From the NCBI GenBank assembly GCA_030636125.1, contig DAOVXM010000019.1, positions 1-12,494 of the forward strand: 12,494 nucleotides of DNA. The letters are read 5' to 3'. Made by a program: the position numbers and the translations under genes. Under the pieces are notes generated by a model. That model did no database searches, was not told where the DNA came from, and was given only the letters and a program-made list of their open reading frames with translations. Below, piece after piece: positions 1-7,389 of the stretch (its first letter is position 1; the number at the start of each line of letters is the position of its first letter). The stretch is from Chloroflexota bacterium. Lineage in GTDB: Bacteria > Chloroflexota > Anaerolineae > Anaerolineales > UBA4823.

Positions 1-1
1 A

Positions 2-1339
2 GACCAACTCAAGAAAGTTGGCTTATGGGATCTCGACCCTCTTAATTTATTCCGGATAACGTGGAAGAATGAGCCTGTATCTTTTGGTGGTGGGTTTGGA
101 GGGGTTAATTATATAGAACTGCCTGAGAGTCTTACTGGTACAAGCGCCAGGATCATTCTTCTGGTTGGGAAGTGGTTCCCAACAGGGGCTCATAAAGTTG
201 GGGCAGCATTTGGGTGTCTTGTGCCGCGATTAATAACAGGTGAATTTGATCCCACTACGCAAAAGGCAGTTTGGCCGTCAACTGGAAATTACTGTCGTGG
301 AGGTGCATACGATTCAGCTTTACTTGCTTGTGAATCGATTGCGATTCTGCCAGAGGGTATGAGCCGTGAGCGATTTGAGTGGCTTTCGAATATTGCTGGA
401 GAGGTGATTGCTACACCTGGAAGTGAATCAAACGTTAAGGAGATTTTCGATAAATGTTGGGAGCTTCGAGCCTCTGGCCAAGATTTGATGATTTTTAATC
501 AATTCGATGAATTTGGTAACTATTTGTGGCATTATGAAATTACCGGTCATGCGCTAGAAGAGGTATTAGAGCAGGAAATGGGCCCGCGCGATAACTACCG
601 TGGCTTCGTGTCTGCTACTGGATCGGCAGGCACAATTGCTAGTGGCGACTACATGAAGCAATTATTCCCTGGCAGTAAGGTCGTTGCAAGTGAAGCTGTG
701 CAATGTCCGACGCTGCTCGAGAATGGTTTTGGAGAACATCGGATAGAGGGTATTGGCGATAAGCATGTTCCTTGGATTCATAATAGTAAGAACACCGATA
801 TGGTTGTGGCAATTGACGATAACGCAGTCGTTAACCTGTCTCGCCTTTTCAATGAGCCGGAAGGGCGCGCCTATCTGGTTAAGCAAGGGGTACCCGAGGA
901 ATTGGTAAGCCAGTTAGATTTAATGGGCTTCTCGAGCATCTCCAACACGCTGTCGGCGATTAAAATGGCAAAATATTACGAGTTGGGTGAAAATGATATC
1001 GTGTTGAGCGTATTGACCGATTCGATGGAGCTATATGGCAGCCGGCTGCGTGAAATGCATGAAGAGTTTGGTGAGTACACGGAAATTAATGCTGCGGCTC
1101 ATTATGCCCGGTATCTACAGGGAGTAACGACGGATAATTTAACCGAGTTAACCTATGTCGATCGACGACGCATTCACAACCTCAAATACTATACCTGGGT
1201 TGAACAACAAGGTAAAACTTATGAGGAAATACAATCTCAATGGTACGATGAGAGCTATTTTACCGGGATCCAAAATCAGGTTCAGGAAATCGACGCGTTA
1301 ATTGATGAGTTCAATTCAGAAGTTGGGCTTATAAAGTAA
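2..1339 (+). CDS. PLP-dependent enzyme, cysteine synthase/threonine synthase-like (fold type II), 5' end outside window
   Basis: The reading frame is open from base 2, so the gene begins left of the window; 445 residues are visible and probably only a short N-terminus is missing. Visible-residue numbering: PTGAHKVG at 61-68 carries the presumed Schiff-base lysine (K65, bases 194-196), like the PTGSFK motif of this fold. STGN at 93-96 matches the substrate-binding asparagine loop, and NQFDEFGN with a following H and ITG resembles the QFxNPxNxxxH..TG stretch of cysteine synthases. GSAGT at 207-211 is the phosphate-binding loop, and EHRIEGIGDKHVP at about 245-257 matches the conserved region before the last domain. 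The internal GTG at 221 cannot be the real start because it would remove K65. The reaction is not determined; O-acetylserine sulfhydrylase-like, ammonia-lyase-like and desulfhydrase activities are all possible. It is followed after 10 bases by a conserved unknown gene and then a hydantoinase. Confidence 0.85.
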   Translation, partial: DQLKKVGLWDLDPLNLFRITWKNEPVSFGGGFGGVNYIELPESLTGTSARIILLVGKWFPTGAHKVGAAFGCLVPRLITGEFDPTTQKAVWPSTGNYCRGGAYDSALLACESIAILPEGMSRERFEWLSNIAGEVIATPGSESNVKEIFDKCWELRASGQDLMIFNQFDEFGNYLWHYEITGHALEEVLEQEMGPRDNYRGFVSATGSAGTIASGDYMKQLFPGSKVVASEAVQCPTLLENGFGEHRIEGIGDKHVPWIHNSKNTDMVVAIDDNAVVNLSRLFNEPEGRAYLVKQGVPEELVSQLDLMGFSSISNTLSAIKMAKYYELGENDIVLSVLTDSMELYGSRLREMHEEFGEYTEINAAAHYARYLQGVTTDNLTELTYVDRRRIHNLKYYTWVEQQGKTYEEIQSQWYDESYFTGIQNQVQEIDALIDEFNSEVGLIK

Positions 1340-1349
1340 GTATTGCACT

Positions 1350-1895
1350 ATGTTGCCTCCTGCGACCTCATTAATCCTCGTGTCTGTCATGAAGGATCCA
1401 CGCGATTTGGAAATTGCGCGGTTGTTGGGATGGTACCGTATCCCGTTACGAAGCGCCCCCAAAGTAATAGCCGTGGATTATCTGGCATTTTATCAAACTG
1501 GTGCGTTTGGGAATGAAGGTGGCCGTATACAATTTATAGCACCTGTAAATGGGCACGAGTTGACAACCAGAGCTGAGCTACTTATTGACGAGATTGACCA
1601 CCCAAGGTCTAACCAAGAGTACTATAAGATTCAGATCGGTCCATTGGAAAGATTACCTAAGCCAATCCTGGCATCTGAGTGGCGGCGTATCACATTTATA
1701 TACAGCACAGGTGAATACTTAGCAAAAGCTGATGTGATCAATGATCTGGTAGTCCGAGATGATGAACGCCAGCTTTTGTGGCGAGCTTTACGGGAGCGCG
1801 CGCAAGATCAGGAATACGTTGTTCCTGAATTACCCGAAATTGATGTTGACCCAGCTGTATTGGCTTCATTGTTAGGGATTAATAAATTTGATTAA
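1350..1895 (+). CDS. conserved protein of unknown function, 181 aa
   Basis: I cannot assign a function. The protein is soluble in appearance, with no signal peptide or membrane segment. The N-terminal half contains KDPRDLEIARLLGWYRIP (residues 15-32), then DYLAFYQTGAFG (43-54), a strand-rich part, TRAELL (73-78), HPRSNQEYYKIQIGPLERLP (84-103) and WRRITFIYST (111-120). From memory this wording recurs in uncharacterised proteins of Chloroflexota and some other phyla, sometimes as the N-terminal part of longer proteins, so the domain is probably real and conserved. The C-terminus is acidic and Pro-rich (VVPELPEIDVDP) and may be a short tail. Start: ATG 1350 keeps the hydrophobic strand before the DPRDLEIA motif; the next ATG at 1389 would remove it, and neither has a strong ribosome binding site. 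The 10-base gap from the PLP gene suggests co-transcription. Confidence 0.7.
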   Translation: MLPPATSLILVSVMKDPRDLEIARLLGWYRIPLRSAPKVIAVDYLAFYQTGAFGNEGGRIQFIAPVNGHELTTRAELLIDEIDHPRSNQEYYKIQIGPLERLPKPILASEWRRITFIYSTGEYLAKADVINDLVVRDDERQLLWRALRERAQDQEYVVPELPEIDVDPAVLASLLGINKFD

Positions 1896-1926
1896 TTTCA
1901 TTAACTTGCCTGGGAAGGAAAAATGA

Positions 1927-1937
1927 TTTAGGTGGAT
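1927..1937 (+). repeat. intergenic 11-mer TTTAGGTGGAT, copy 1
   Basis: TTTAGGTGGAT in the gap before the hydantoinase gene. The identical 11-mer occurs at 3490-3500 before the lipoprotein gene. In both copies it is preceded by AAT plus one or two bases and followed by an AT-rich stretch and TCCTC. It may be an operator or promoter-proximal element, or chance. Confidence 0.4.
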
Positions 1938-2003
1938 TGATAATTTATGTCCTCCGGTCACTTCGCAGGGCTATTGTCTGTTTAATGCAACTTGAATGCA
2001 TCT

Positions 2004-2011
2004 GGGAGAGG
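2004..2011 (+). promoter_or_regulatory. ribosome binding site fixing the hydantoinase start
   Basis: GGGAGAGG ends 5 bases before ATG 2017. The in-frame ATG at 1996 lies before this site and has no comparable element, so translation should begin at 2017. Confidence 0.7.
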
Positions 2012-2016
2012 TACTA

Positions 2017-3438
2017 ATGTCTTCCACACTAATTAAATCTGGGACCATAATCACCGCTGCTGAGACGTACACCTCTGATATTTTGATTGAGGGGGAAAGA
2101 ATAGCAGCAATTGGTCGTGATTTAAATAGACCCGTTGATAATATTATAGACGCTACTGGCAAACTTGTAATGCCTGGAGGAATCGACCCTCATACTCACC
2201 TTGACCTACCGATGTTTGACACAGTATCCTCGGATGATCATTACACTGGTCATAAAGCTGCAGCTTTTGGGGGCACTACTACCGTAATGGATTTCATCCC
2301 ACAGGAACCCGGCACTCTTCAAGCCAATGTGGAAGTCTGGCATCAAAAAGCAGATGCAAAAGCAGCCATTGATTTTGGTTTTCATATGAACGTCACCCGA
2401 TTTAATGATAATGTTGCTGCAGAAATACCCCAATTGCTAGATTTAGGGATAACAACTCTCAAGGTATTTACGGCGTACAATGACCGTTTGCGATTAAATG
2501 ATGATGAAATCTTACGGGTAATGCGTATCGCTCAAGAAAATGGCATGCTAACCATGTTGCACGCAGAGAATGGTGATGTGATCGAATTGTTGGTTTCCGA
2601 AGCACTGGCGGCAGGGCATACTGGTCCAGAGTGGCATGCTAAGACACGCCCAGCCTGGGGGGCAGTTGAGGCTACCATGCGGGCTGCCGCATTGTCAGCC
2701 ATTGCTGGTACTCCTCTATATATTGTCCATATGAATGTGGCCGGAGAAGTAGATCAATTACGCTATGCACGTAAACAGGGGATACAAGTCATGGGGGAAA
2801 CTTGTCCAGCCTACCTGTTTTTTACGGAAGACCATCTACGTAGACCCGATGGTGCGAAGTGGATATGTTCACCTCCAATGCGAACTGAAAAGGATAACCT
2901 GCGTTTATGGGATGGTTTGGGCGATGGAACCATACAAACCATAGGTACTGACCACTGTCCATTTTTCTATGATGGAACGCAGACCATTCTGTATGAGAAC
3001 AAAGAAGTTAGAATCCCTGGCAAAGAGCTTGGAGCCGAAGATTTTACTAAAATTCCAAATGGATTACCTGGGGTAGGTGATCGTTTGCCAATTATGTGGA
3101 CATACGGTGTACGTGCAGGATATCTTACACCTAACCAATTTGTTGCACTGACAAGTACCAATGTGGCAAAAATATTTGGTTTATATCCACGGAAAGGAAC
3201 GCTTCTGCCAGGATCTGATGCAGATATTGTTATATGGGATCCAGACCGCCGTCTTACGTATGGAATTAGTCACGCTCATCACCGAACAGATTACAATTTG
3301 TTTGAAGGATGGGAACTTGTGGGTTTTCCTGAAAAGGTGCTCCTACGTGGTCAATTAATTGTTGATGGTGATATGTGGTTGGGTTCGGCTGGTATGGGAA
3401 GTTATCAAAATCGTCAACCCTATGCCGAAGTTATCTAA
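2017..3438 (+). CDS. hydA: dihydropyrimidinase / D-hydantoinase
   Basis: A cytoplasmic zinc hydrolase of the amidohydrolase superfamily that opens cyclic amides such as dihydrouracil or 5-substituted hydantoins to N-carbamoyl products. All the binuclear metal ligands are visible (M1 at 2017): H59 and H61 in GGIDPHTHLD, K149 in TTLKVFTAY (the lysine normally carboxylated), H182 in MLHAENGD, H238 in YIVHMN and D312 in GTDHCPF. Y154 matches the substrate-binding tyrosine of hydantoinases. The C-terminal GTLLPGSDADIVIWDP and the Y-x-x-F-E-G-W stretch are typical of the family, and 473 residues is normal length. I chose ATG 2017 over ATG 1996 because GGGAGAGG lies 5 bases before it and the family usually begins just ahead of the LIKSGTIIT strand. 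No beta-ureidopropionase or N-carbamoylase is in view, so pyrimidine versus hydantoin use stays open; some family members also act on other cyclic ureides. Confidence 0.93.
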   Translation: MSSTLIKSGTIITAAETYTSDILIEGERIAAIGRDLNRPVDNIIDATGKLVMPGGIDPHTHLDLPMFDTVSSDDHYTGHKAAAFGGTTTVMDFIPQEPGTLQANVEVWHQKADAKAAIDFGFHMNVTRFNDNVAAEIPQLLDLGITTLKVFTAYNDRLRLNDDEILRVMRIAQENGMLTMLHAENGDVIELLVSEALAAGHTGPEWHAKTRPAWGAVEATMRAAALSAIAGTPLYIVHMNVAGEVDQLRYARKQGIQVMGETCPAYLFFTEDHLRRPDGAKWICSPPMRTEKDNLRLWDGLGDGTIQTIGTDHCPFFYDGTQTILYENKEVRIPGKELGAEDFTKIPNGLPGVGDRLPIMWTYGVRAGYLTPNQFVALTSTNVAKIFGLYPRKGTLLPGSDADIVIWDPDRRLTYGISHAHHRTDYNLFEGWELVGFPEKVLLRGQLIVDGDMWLGSAGMGSYQNRQPYAEVI

Positions 3439-3489
3439 TTTGCATATTTCTTTCAGCACGACTACGTTCACTTTTTATGATGGCTAATC

Positions 3490-3500
3490 TTTAGGTGGAT
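3490..3500 (+). repeat. intergenic 11-mer TTTAGGTGGAT, copy 2
   Basis: Exact second copy of the 11-mer at 1927-1937, here 34 bases before the lipoprotein start codon. The downstream bases (AAATTATTTCCTCGTCCTC) resemble those after copy 1, so the similarity extends imperfectly over about 30 bases. Confidence 0.4.
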
Positions 3501-3534
3501 AAATTATTTCCTCGTCCTCTAGAGATACACATCT

Positions 3535-5118
3535 ATGGATAAAAAAATATTTGCCCATCCCAGAGAGATTTTTGTATTGTGTTATTTTTTGGTTTTTCTG
3601 GTGTCCTGTAATCAGTTAACGCCAAAGGAAACTCCAACCTTTAAACCAGATATAACCACCTTGACCCCTACCCAAAGTTCAAGTTCTTCTCCCATCCCTA
3701 CTAAAATCTATATTACTCCCGTTAAGACTATGGTCTTGGGCATTAGAGAATCAACCGAAATCAATGCCCCAAGTTCCACTCAAAGCCCTACTCAAAGACC
3801 AATTATCGAGATACCTAAGGTAGATATTCAGGAATTGATAACGAGTGATTTACTGTTTCTATCACTTGGATCATTAATGCATTGGGACTCTGATCTTGGA
3901 TTGGTGACACCAGTAATAGTAGCGCCAGAATCTGATCTGCCATCAGAACCCTTAGCTTCTCTGACCATGACATCTGGTAGTATCTTGAAATATTCTGCGG
4001 ACACAAGGTTTAAAATTATTGCCTTATCGCGGAGTAAAGGTATCTCAGCTAATGGAGTCGAATTATTCGACCTAGCTGTATTTGATGTGGATTATGGAGA
4101 GTTAATCACTCTTATCGATGAAACCCCAAGGATATACCAATTTTCAATTTCACCTGATGGTAAGTGGGTTGCCTATACTCTTCATGAAAATGTTGGTCAA
4201 ATTTATGCAATACGTACAAACGGTGTTGGGGGACCAATTGAGATCGGTACTTATGAAGCTGAGGATGAATGGAAGTATAGTCAAATAGCGTGGTCTCCAG
4301 ACAGTAGAAGTGTCGTTTGGAGTGATGCGAGTGGTGTATGGGTTTCAAACCCCGAAGAGCCTCATCCGCGTCAAATATTGTCAGATACTCTAGAGGTTAA
4401 AGATTTCCATGGTGACAATTCTAATATACGAGTAATGTATACATCTCTAGCCTGGTCGCCAGTGGGAAGATATATATTGTCAAAAATACAACCATACCAA
4501 TCAACTGTTCAATGGCAAGGGATCATCGATACGCGCCGTGGGCATATCTCGGAAGTACCAGGTTCATATGAATTTCGTGATCCGGCAGCCAGCGCGAATT
4601 GGATACAAGATGGATATTTGCTTGTTGTTTATGGTAGTAATGCCGAAGAAAATCGGTCTCCTTCCTTGAAAACCTTGCGGGTAGTCCCAACAAGGGATGA
4701 TTTGATAATTCATGAAGAAGAGTTTTTATTCCGTCCTGAACAATTCGTTGAATTTTCTAAAGATCTAAGAGATCAGACTGAGTTATTATTAGATCTTCCG
4801 ACTCAGATAAACAAGTGGAACCAATCATTTGTTTTAAAATCGCCAAAAATTGGAATTCAACCCATCTTATTCAAATTTGATAAAAAGTCTGGTTCATTGA
4901 TAGCAATAGGTGAAATTCCCTTTGATACAATCAGCGTAGATTGGTCTCCGGATGGGGATAGTGCACTTCTGCGTGGTCAGCATGGTTCTGTTCTTGTAAT
5001 CTTAGCTGAAAAACCGCAAGTCATTGATATAGGTACTGCATGGGAATTGGATCCTTGCTGTATCAATTGGCTTCCAGTTGACATTAGCGATAATCTGGAC
5101 AGACCACAGTCAAATTGA
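3535..5118 (+). CDS. secreted lipoprotein with WD40/TolB-like beta-propeller repeats
   Basis: Residues 11-24 form a hydrophobic signal segment ending in the lipobox LVSC, with C25 the expected lipidated cysteine, so the protein should be exported and membrane-anchored. Residues 26-90 are a Thr/Pro/Ser-rich low-complexity linker that would hold the folded part away from the membrane. The rest shows propeller-blade signatures: FSISPDGKWVAY (203-214), IAWSPDSRSVVW (251-262), LAWSPVGRYIL (305-315) and VDWSPDGDSALL (468-479). These resemble the WSPDG..I.y blades of TolB/WD40-like proteins, with other blades degenerate. A vicinal cysteine pair (508-509) lies near the C-terminus. No catalytic motif is visible; a sensing, scaffold or ligand-binding role is inference. 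The stop is 33 bases before the first membrane protein, which suggests co-transcription with the following three genes. The start codon has only a weak upstream AGAGA element. Confidence 0.8.
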   Translation: MDKKIFAHPREIFVLCYFLVFLVSCNQLTPKETPTFKPDITTLTPTQSSSSSPIPTKIYITPVKTMVLGIRESTEINAPSSTQSPTQRPIIEIPKVDIQELITSDLLFLSLGSLMHWDSDLGLVTPVIVAPESDLPSEPLASLTMTSGSILKYSADTRFKIIALSRSKGISANGVELFDLAVFDVDYGELITLIDETPRIYQFSISPDGKWVAYTLHENVGQIYAIRTNGVGGPIEIGTYEAEDEWKYSQIAWSPDSRSVVWSDASGVWVSNPEEPHPRQILSDTLEVKDFHGDNSNIRVMYTSLAWSPVGRYILSKIQPYQSTVQWQGIIDTRRGHISEVPGSYEFRDPAASANWIQDGYLLVVYGSNAEENRSPSLKTLRVVPTRDDLIIHEEEFLFRPEQFVEFSKDLRDQTELLLDLPTQINKWNQSFVLKSPKIGIQPILFKFDKKSGSLIAIGEIPFDTISVDWSPDGDSALLRGQHGSVLVILAEKPQVIDIGTAWELDPCCINWLPVDISDNLDRPQSN

Positions 5119-5151
5119 TGAACATGAAGCGATAAATTAAGGCTACTTCTG

Positions 5152-6738
5152 ATGATATCGTTCTTTCCACTATTTGCTATTTTTGTTTTATTGATGGTAG
5201 CTATCGTTTTGATTGTGTTACATAACACACGAACGGGATTCGCCTATTCTTGGCTGATCGCGACGCTTGGACTATTGTTAGCATGGGCATTATTGTTTTT
5301 TTCACGCTTAGCTATTCCCCAGCTGATCGAGTTAGTATCTTGGAGTCCAGAAGTAGTTTACCCCGTTTCTCCGACCTTGATAATTGATCCAATATCTTGG
5401 CCATTTGCAATGGCATTGGTAACCCTGGCTCTCTCCACATTATTGACCAGTGTTGCTCGCAAGTCTGAGGTTTGGTCAGATTGGGCCAGCACCTTGTCGG
5501 TGACAGCTATCGGGTTATTGGCGGTAATGGCTGGTAACCCCCTTACTCTAATCCTCGGATGGGCAGCACTAGATCTCACCGAATTATTAATTCTTATGTG
5601 GCGGGTTGAGTTTGGTACATTGCGAGAACACGTGGTGGTTGCTTTCTCCATACGGATCGGTGGGATTTGGTTATTACTGTTGGGCGCTACATTGACTGGA
5701 ATGTTTGAGGTTACCTGGTCATTTGCTACAGTCTCGCAACAAGCAAGTTTGTTTTTATTATTTGCAGCGGGTTTACGCCTAGGGGTAATATATTTTGGTG
5801 GAACCTTCCGTAGAGAGTTTCCATTTCCGCGTGGATTAGGCACTATGCTCCGTTTGGCTCCCGCAGGTTCAAGCTTGATGTTACTATCTAGAACTGCTGA
5901 AGTAGGAGTGCCAGCATCCTTTGTGACGTTTTTACTAGCCATTACAATACTTGTAGCAATCTTGGCAGGATTTTCTTGGCTAAATGCCAAGGATGAGCTA
6001 GATGGACAACCATACTGGATACTTGGAATGGCAGCATTTTCAGTAGCAAGCGCTGTACGTGGACAATCAGAAGCAAGCTTAGCGTGGGGGTTAGCTGCGA
6101 TATTTTCTGGTGGGTTGCTATTTTTGTATTCTGTTCGTCATCGTTATCTACTGGCTTTATTAATATTGGGTTTATTAGGATTCTCCGGATTACCATTAAC
6201 GCCCTTATGGAATGGAATGCGATTGTATGCAGCACCATTTTCCCCGCTTCTTTTATTGTTTTTAATTCCCCACGCGATGTTTTTAGCTGGATATTTGTGG
6301 CATGCTCTGCGACAAGGTCAACAACTTACTGGTGTGGAAAGGTGGATTAAGGTGATTTATCCCTGGGGTTTATCTCTCCTGCCGCTCGTATATTTTATTG
6401 TTGGAGGATGGGGACAGTTGTCTCTGGCTCAATTGGAATGGTCTAGGACGTTATTATCAATGGTCTTACCTAGTATTGTCACCCTTGGATTAGCAGCATT
6501 GATATTCATGGGCTTGCGTATGGGGTTAACTATTCCGGAGAATGTTAATTCGATAATAGTTACAATATTTTCTTTGAACTGGCTAAGACCGCTCTTGTGG
6601 AATAGTTTTCGCGCATTGGGCGGTGTATTCAATTTTCTTTGTACTGTATTGGAAGGTGAAGGGGGTGTTTTGTGGGCGTTACTATTATTGATTCTTTTAT
6701 TGGTATTTATGGCCAATGCTGGTCTAGGAGGGGTTTAA
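5152..6738 (+). CDS. NuoL/NuoM/NuoN-like (Mrp antiporter-like) membrane protein, divergent
   Basis: A very hydrophobic 528-residue protein with about 14 predicted membrane segments. Family resemblance to the proton-pumping subunits of complex I and Mrp antiporters comes from IDPISWPF (78-85, compare LDPLS), MAGNPLTLILGW (126-137, compare the N....yvgWE stretch), AGLRLGVIYF (206-215, the TM7 region) and LLGFSGLPLTP (341-351, the TM12 region). Key ion-path residues are changed by my hand alignment: the TM5 glutamate after GW is alanine (A138), with D141 and E144 one turn later, and the TM7 lysine is arginine (R209). The TM8 lysine region reads AKDELDG. It therefore looks like a distant member that may transport, or act as a structural partner. 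AAGG (5139-5142) precedes the start by 9 bases. The gene ends 3 bases before the next one, within a clear operon. Subtype (L, M or N) is uncertain. Confidence 0.75.
   Translation: MISFFPLFAIFVLLMVAIVLIVLHNTRTGFAYSWLIATLGLLLAWALLFFSRLAIPQLIELVSWSPEVVYPVSPTLIIDPISWPFAMALVTLALSTLLTSVARKSEVWSDWASTLSVTAIGLLAVMAGNPLTLILGWAALDLTELLILMWRVEFGTLREHVVVAFSIRIGGIWLLLLGATLTGMFEVTWSFATVSQQASLFLLFAAGLRLGVIYFGGTFRREFPFPRGLGTMLRLAPAGSSLMLLSRTAEVGVPASFVTFLLAITILVAILAGFSWLNAKDELDGQPYWILGMAAFSVASAVRGQSEASLAWGLAAIFSGGLLFLYSVRHRYLLALLILGLLGFSGLPLTPLWNGMRLYAAPFSPLLLLFLIPHAMFLAGYLWHALRQGQQLTGVERWIKVIYPWGLSLLPLVYFIVGGWGQLSLAQLEWSRTLLSMVLPSIVTLGLAALIFMGLRMGLTIPENVNSIIVTIFSLNWLRPLLWNSFRALGGVFNFLCTVLEGEGGVLWALLLLILLLVFMANAGLGGV
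6726..6731 (+). promoter_or_regulatory. strong ribosome binding site of the HyfE/NuoK-like gene
   Basis: AGGAGG (continuing GG) is embedded in the last codons of the upstream membrane gene, 10 bases before ATG 6742. This arrangement supports translational coupling of the two membrane proteins. Confidence 0.7.
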
Positions 6739-6741
6739 AGA

Positions 6742-7389
6742 ATGAATGGCCAGATCTTTGAAATGATGCCAATATTTGGAGTGATTATTGTTTGTATCAC
6801 ATCACTTGTACTATTAACTAGCTCGAACTGGCGCTGGAGCATTAGTGCTTTAGCTTTGCAGTATGTTGGGGTTTTTTTTCTAATTATTTCAGAGTGGCTT
6901 CTCCCGATGGCGGTAACTGTGGTTGTGGCGGGATGGATTTCTGGTTTCGTTTTGTTTTCAGCCATTTCTGGTTTAACTCAAGATACCGATGATGTTGCTG
7001 ATGACCCCAACCCGATTTTTCAATCATTTGATACTTCTCGAAATAACCCTGCTTCTGCCAAGCTTTTTCGACTCATAGCTGCAGGTGTTGTAGGATTGGC
7101 CGTGGCTTCACTTGTATCTGAGGTAATCAATTGGGTTCCGGGAATTGAATTGGAGCAAAGTTTAGGAGCGTTGATTTTGATTGGACTAGGCTTGTTGCAC
7201 TTGGGGTGGACTGCTCATCCTTTCCGAGTAGTACTAGGTTTGTTAACGGTATTATCAGGATTCGAGATATTTTATGCCGCTGTAGAGATTTCTGCTTTAG
7301 TAGCAGGTTTATTGGCTGGGGTTACATTGGGATTGTCCCTTGTAGGTGCATACCTGATAGTTGCTCCTACGTTGGAGAGCACGAGTTGA
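6742..7389 (+). CDS. HyfE/NuoK-like small membrane subunit
   Basis: A 215-residue membrane protein built of two hydrophobic halves split by an acidic loop (about 80-100, DTDDVADDPNP). Its length and layout match hydrogenase-4 subunit E. The N-terminal half has the W/R-S-x-x-x-x-x-LQYVGVF pattern (residues 30-46), similar to the first HyfE helices. The C-terminal half has FRVVLGLLTVLSGFEIFYAA (161-180), which aligns with NuoK, with E175 at the place of the conserved NuoK TM2 glutamate. The second NuoK glutamate (TM3) has no counterpart that I can see. In complex I and hydrogenase-4-type complexes such a subunit sits between antiporter-like subunits, as the gene order here suggests. A strong AGGAGG (6726-6731) lies inside the end of the upstream gene, 10 bases before ATG. 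An 8-T run (6872-6879) is a possible slippage site, but the frame is intact. The HyfE assignment is by pattern and memory only. Confidence 0.68.
   Translation: MNGQIFEMMPIFGVIIVCITSLVLLTSSNWRWSISALALQYVGVFFLIISEWLLPMAVTVVVAGWISGFVLFSAISGLTQDTDDVADDPNPIFQSFDTSRNNPASAKLFRLIAAGVVGLAVASLVSEVINWVPGIELEQSLGALILIGLGLLHLGWTAHPFRVVLGLLTVLSGFEIFYAAVEISALVAGLLAGVTLGLSLVGAYLIVAPTLESTS
7374..7379 (+). promoter_or_regulatory. ribosome binding site for the TTG start
   Basis: GGAGAG lies 6 bases before TTG 7386, inside the end of the HyfE/NuoK-like gene. It is the main reason for choosing this non-ATG start, which overlaps the previous stop codon in TTGA. Confidence 0.65.

Noticed and set aside
1892..1904. 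AT-rich inverted repeat TTAAT-TTC-ATTAA after the 181-aa gene
   Set aside because: Five A/T pairs only and no following T run; expected by chance in AT-rich gaps.
5358..5990. Long minus-strand open frame opposite the first antiporter-like gene
   Set aside because: It is the antisense shadow of a hydrophobic gene, rich in Asn, Thr, Pro and Arg, with no family pattern and no ribosome binding site; the plus-strand protein has clear homology.
6872..6879. Run of eight T in the HyfE/NuoK-like gene as a programmed frameshift or phase-variation site
   Set aside because: The frame is intact across it and both halves of the protein read correctly; no alternative product is apparent.
7206..7385. Upstream in-frame extension of the second antiporter-like gene to ATG 7206
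   Set aside because: The extra 60 residues are a Cys/Arg-rich out-of-frame reading of the HyfE/NuoK-like gene; TTG 7386 has a well-placed GGAGAG and gives a normal family length.
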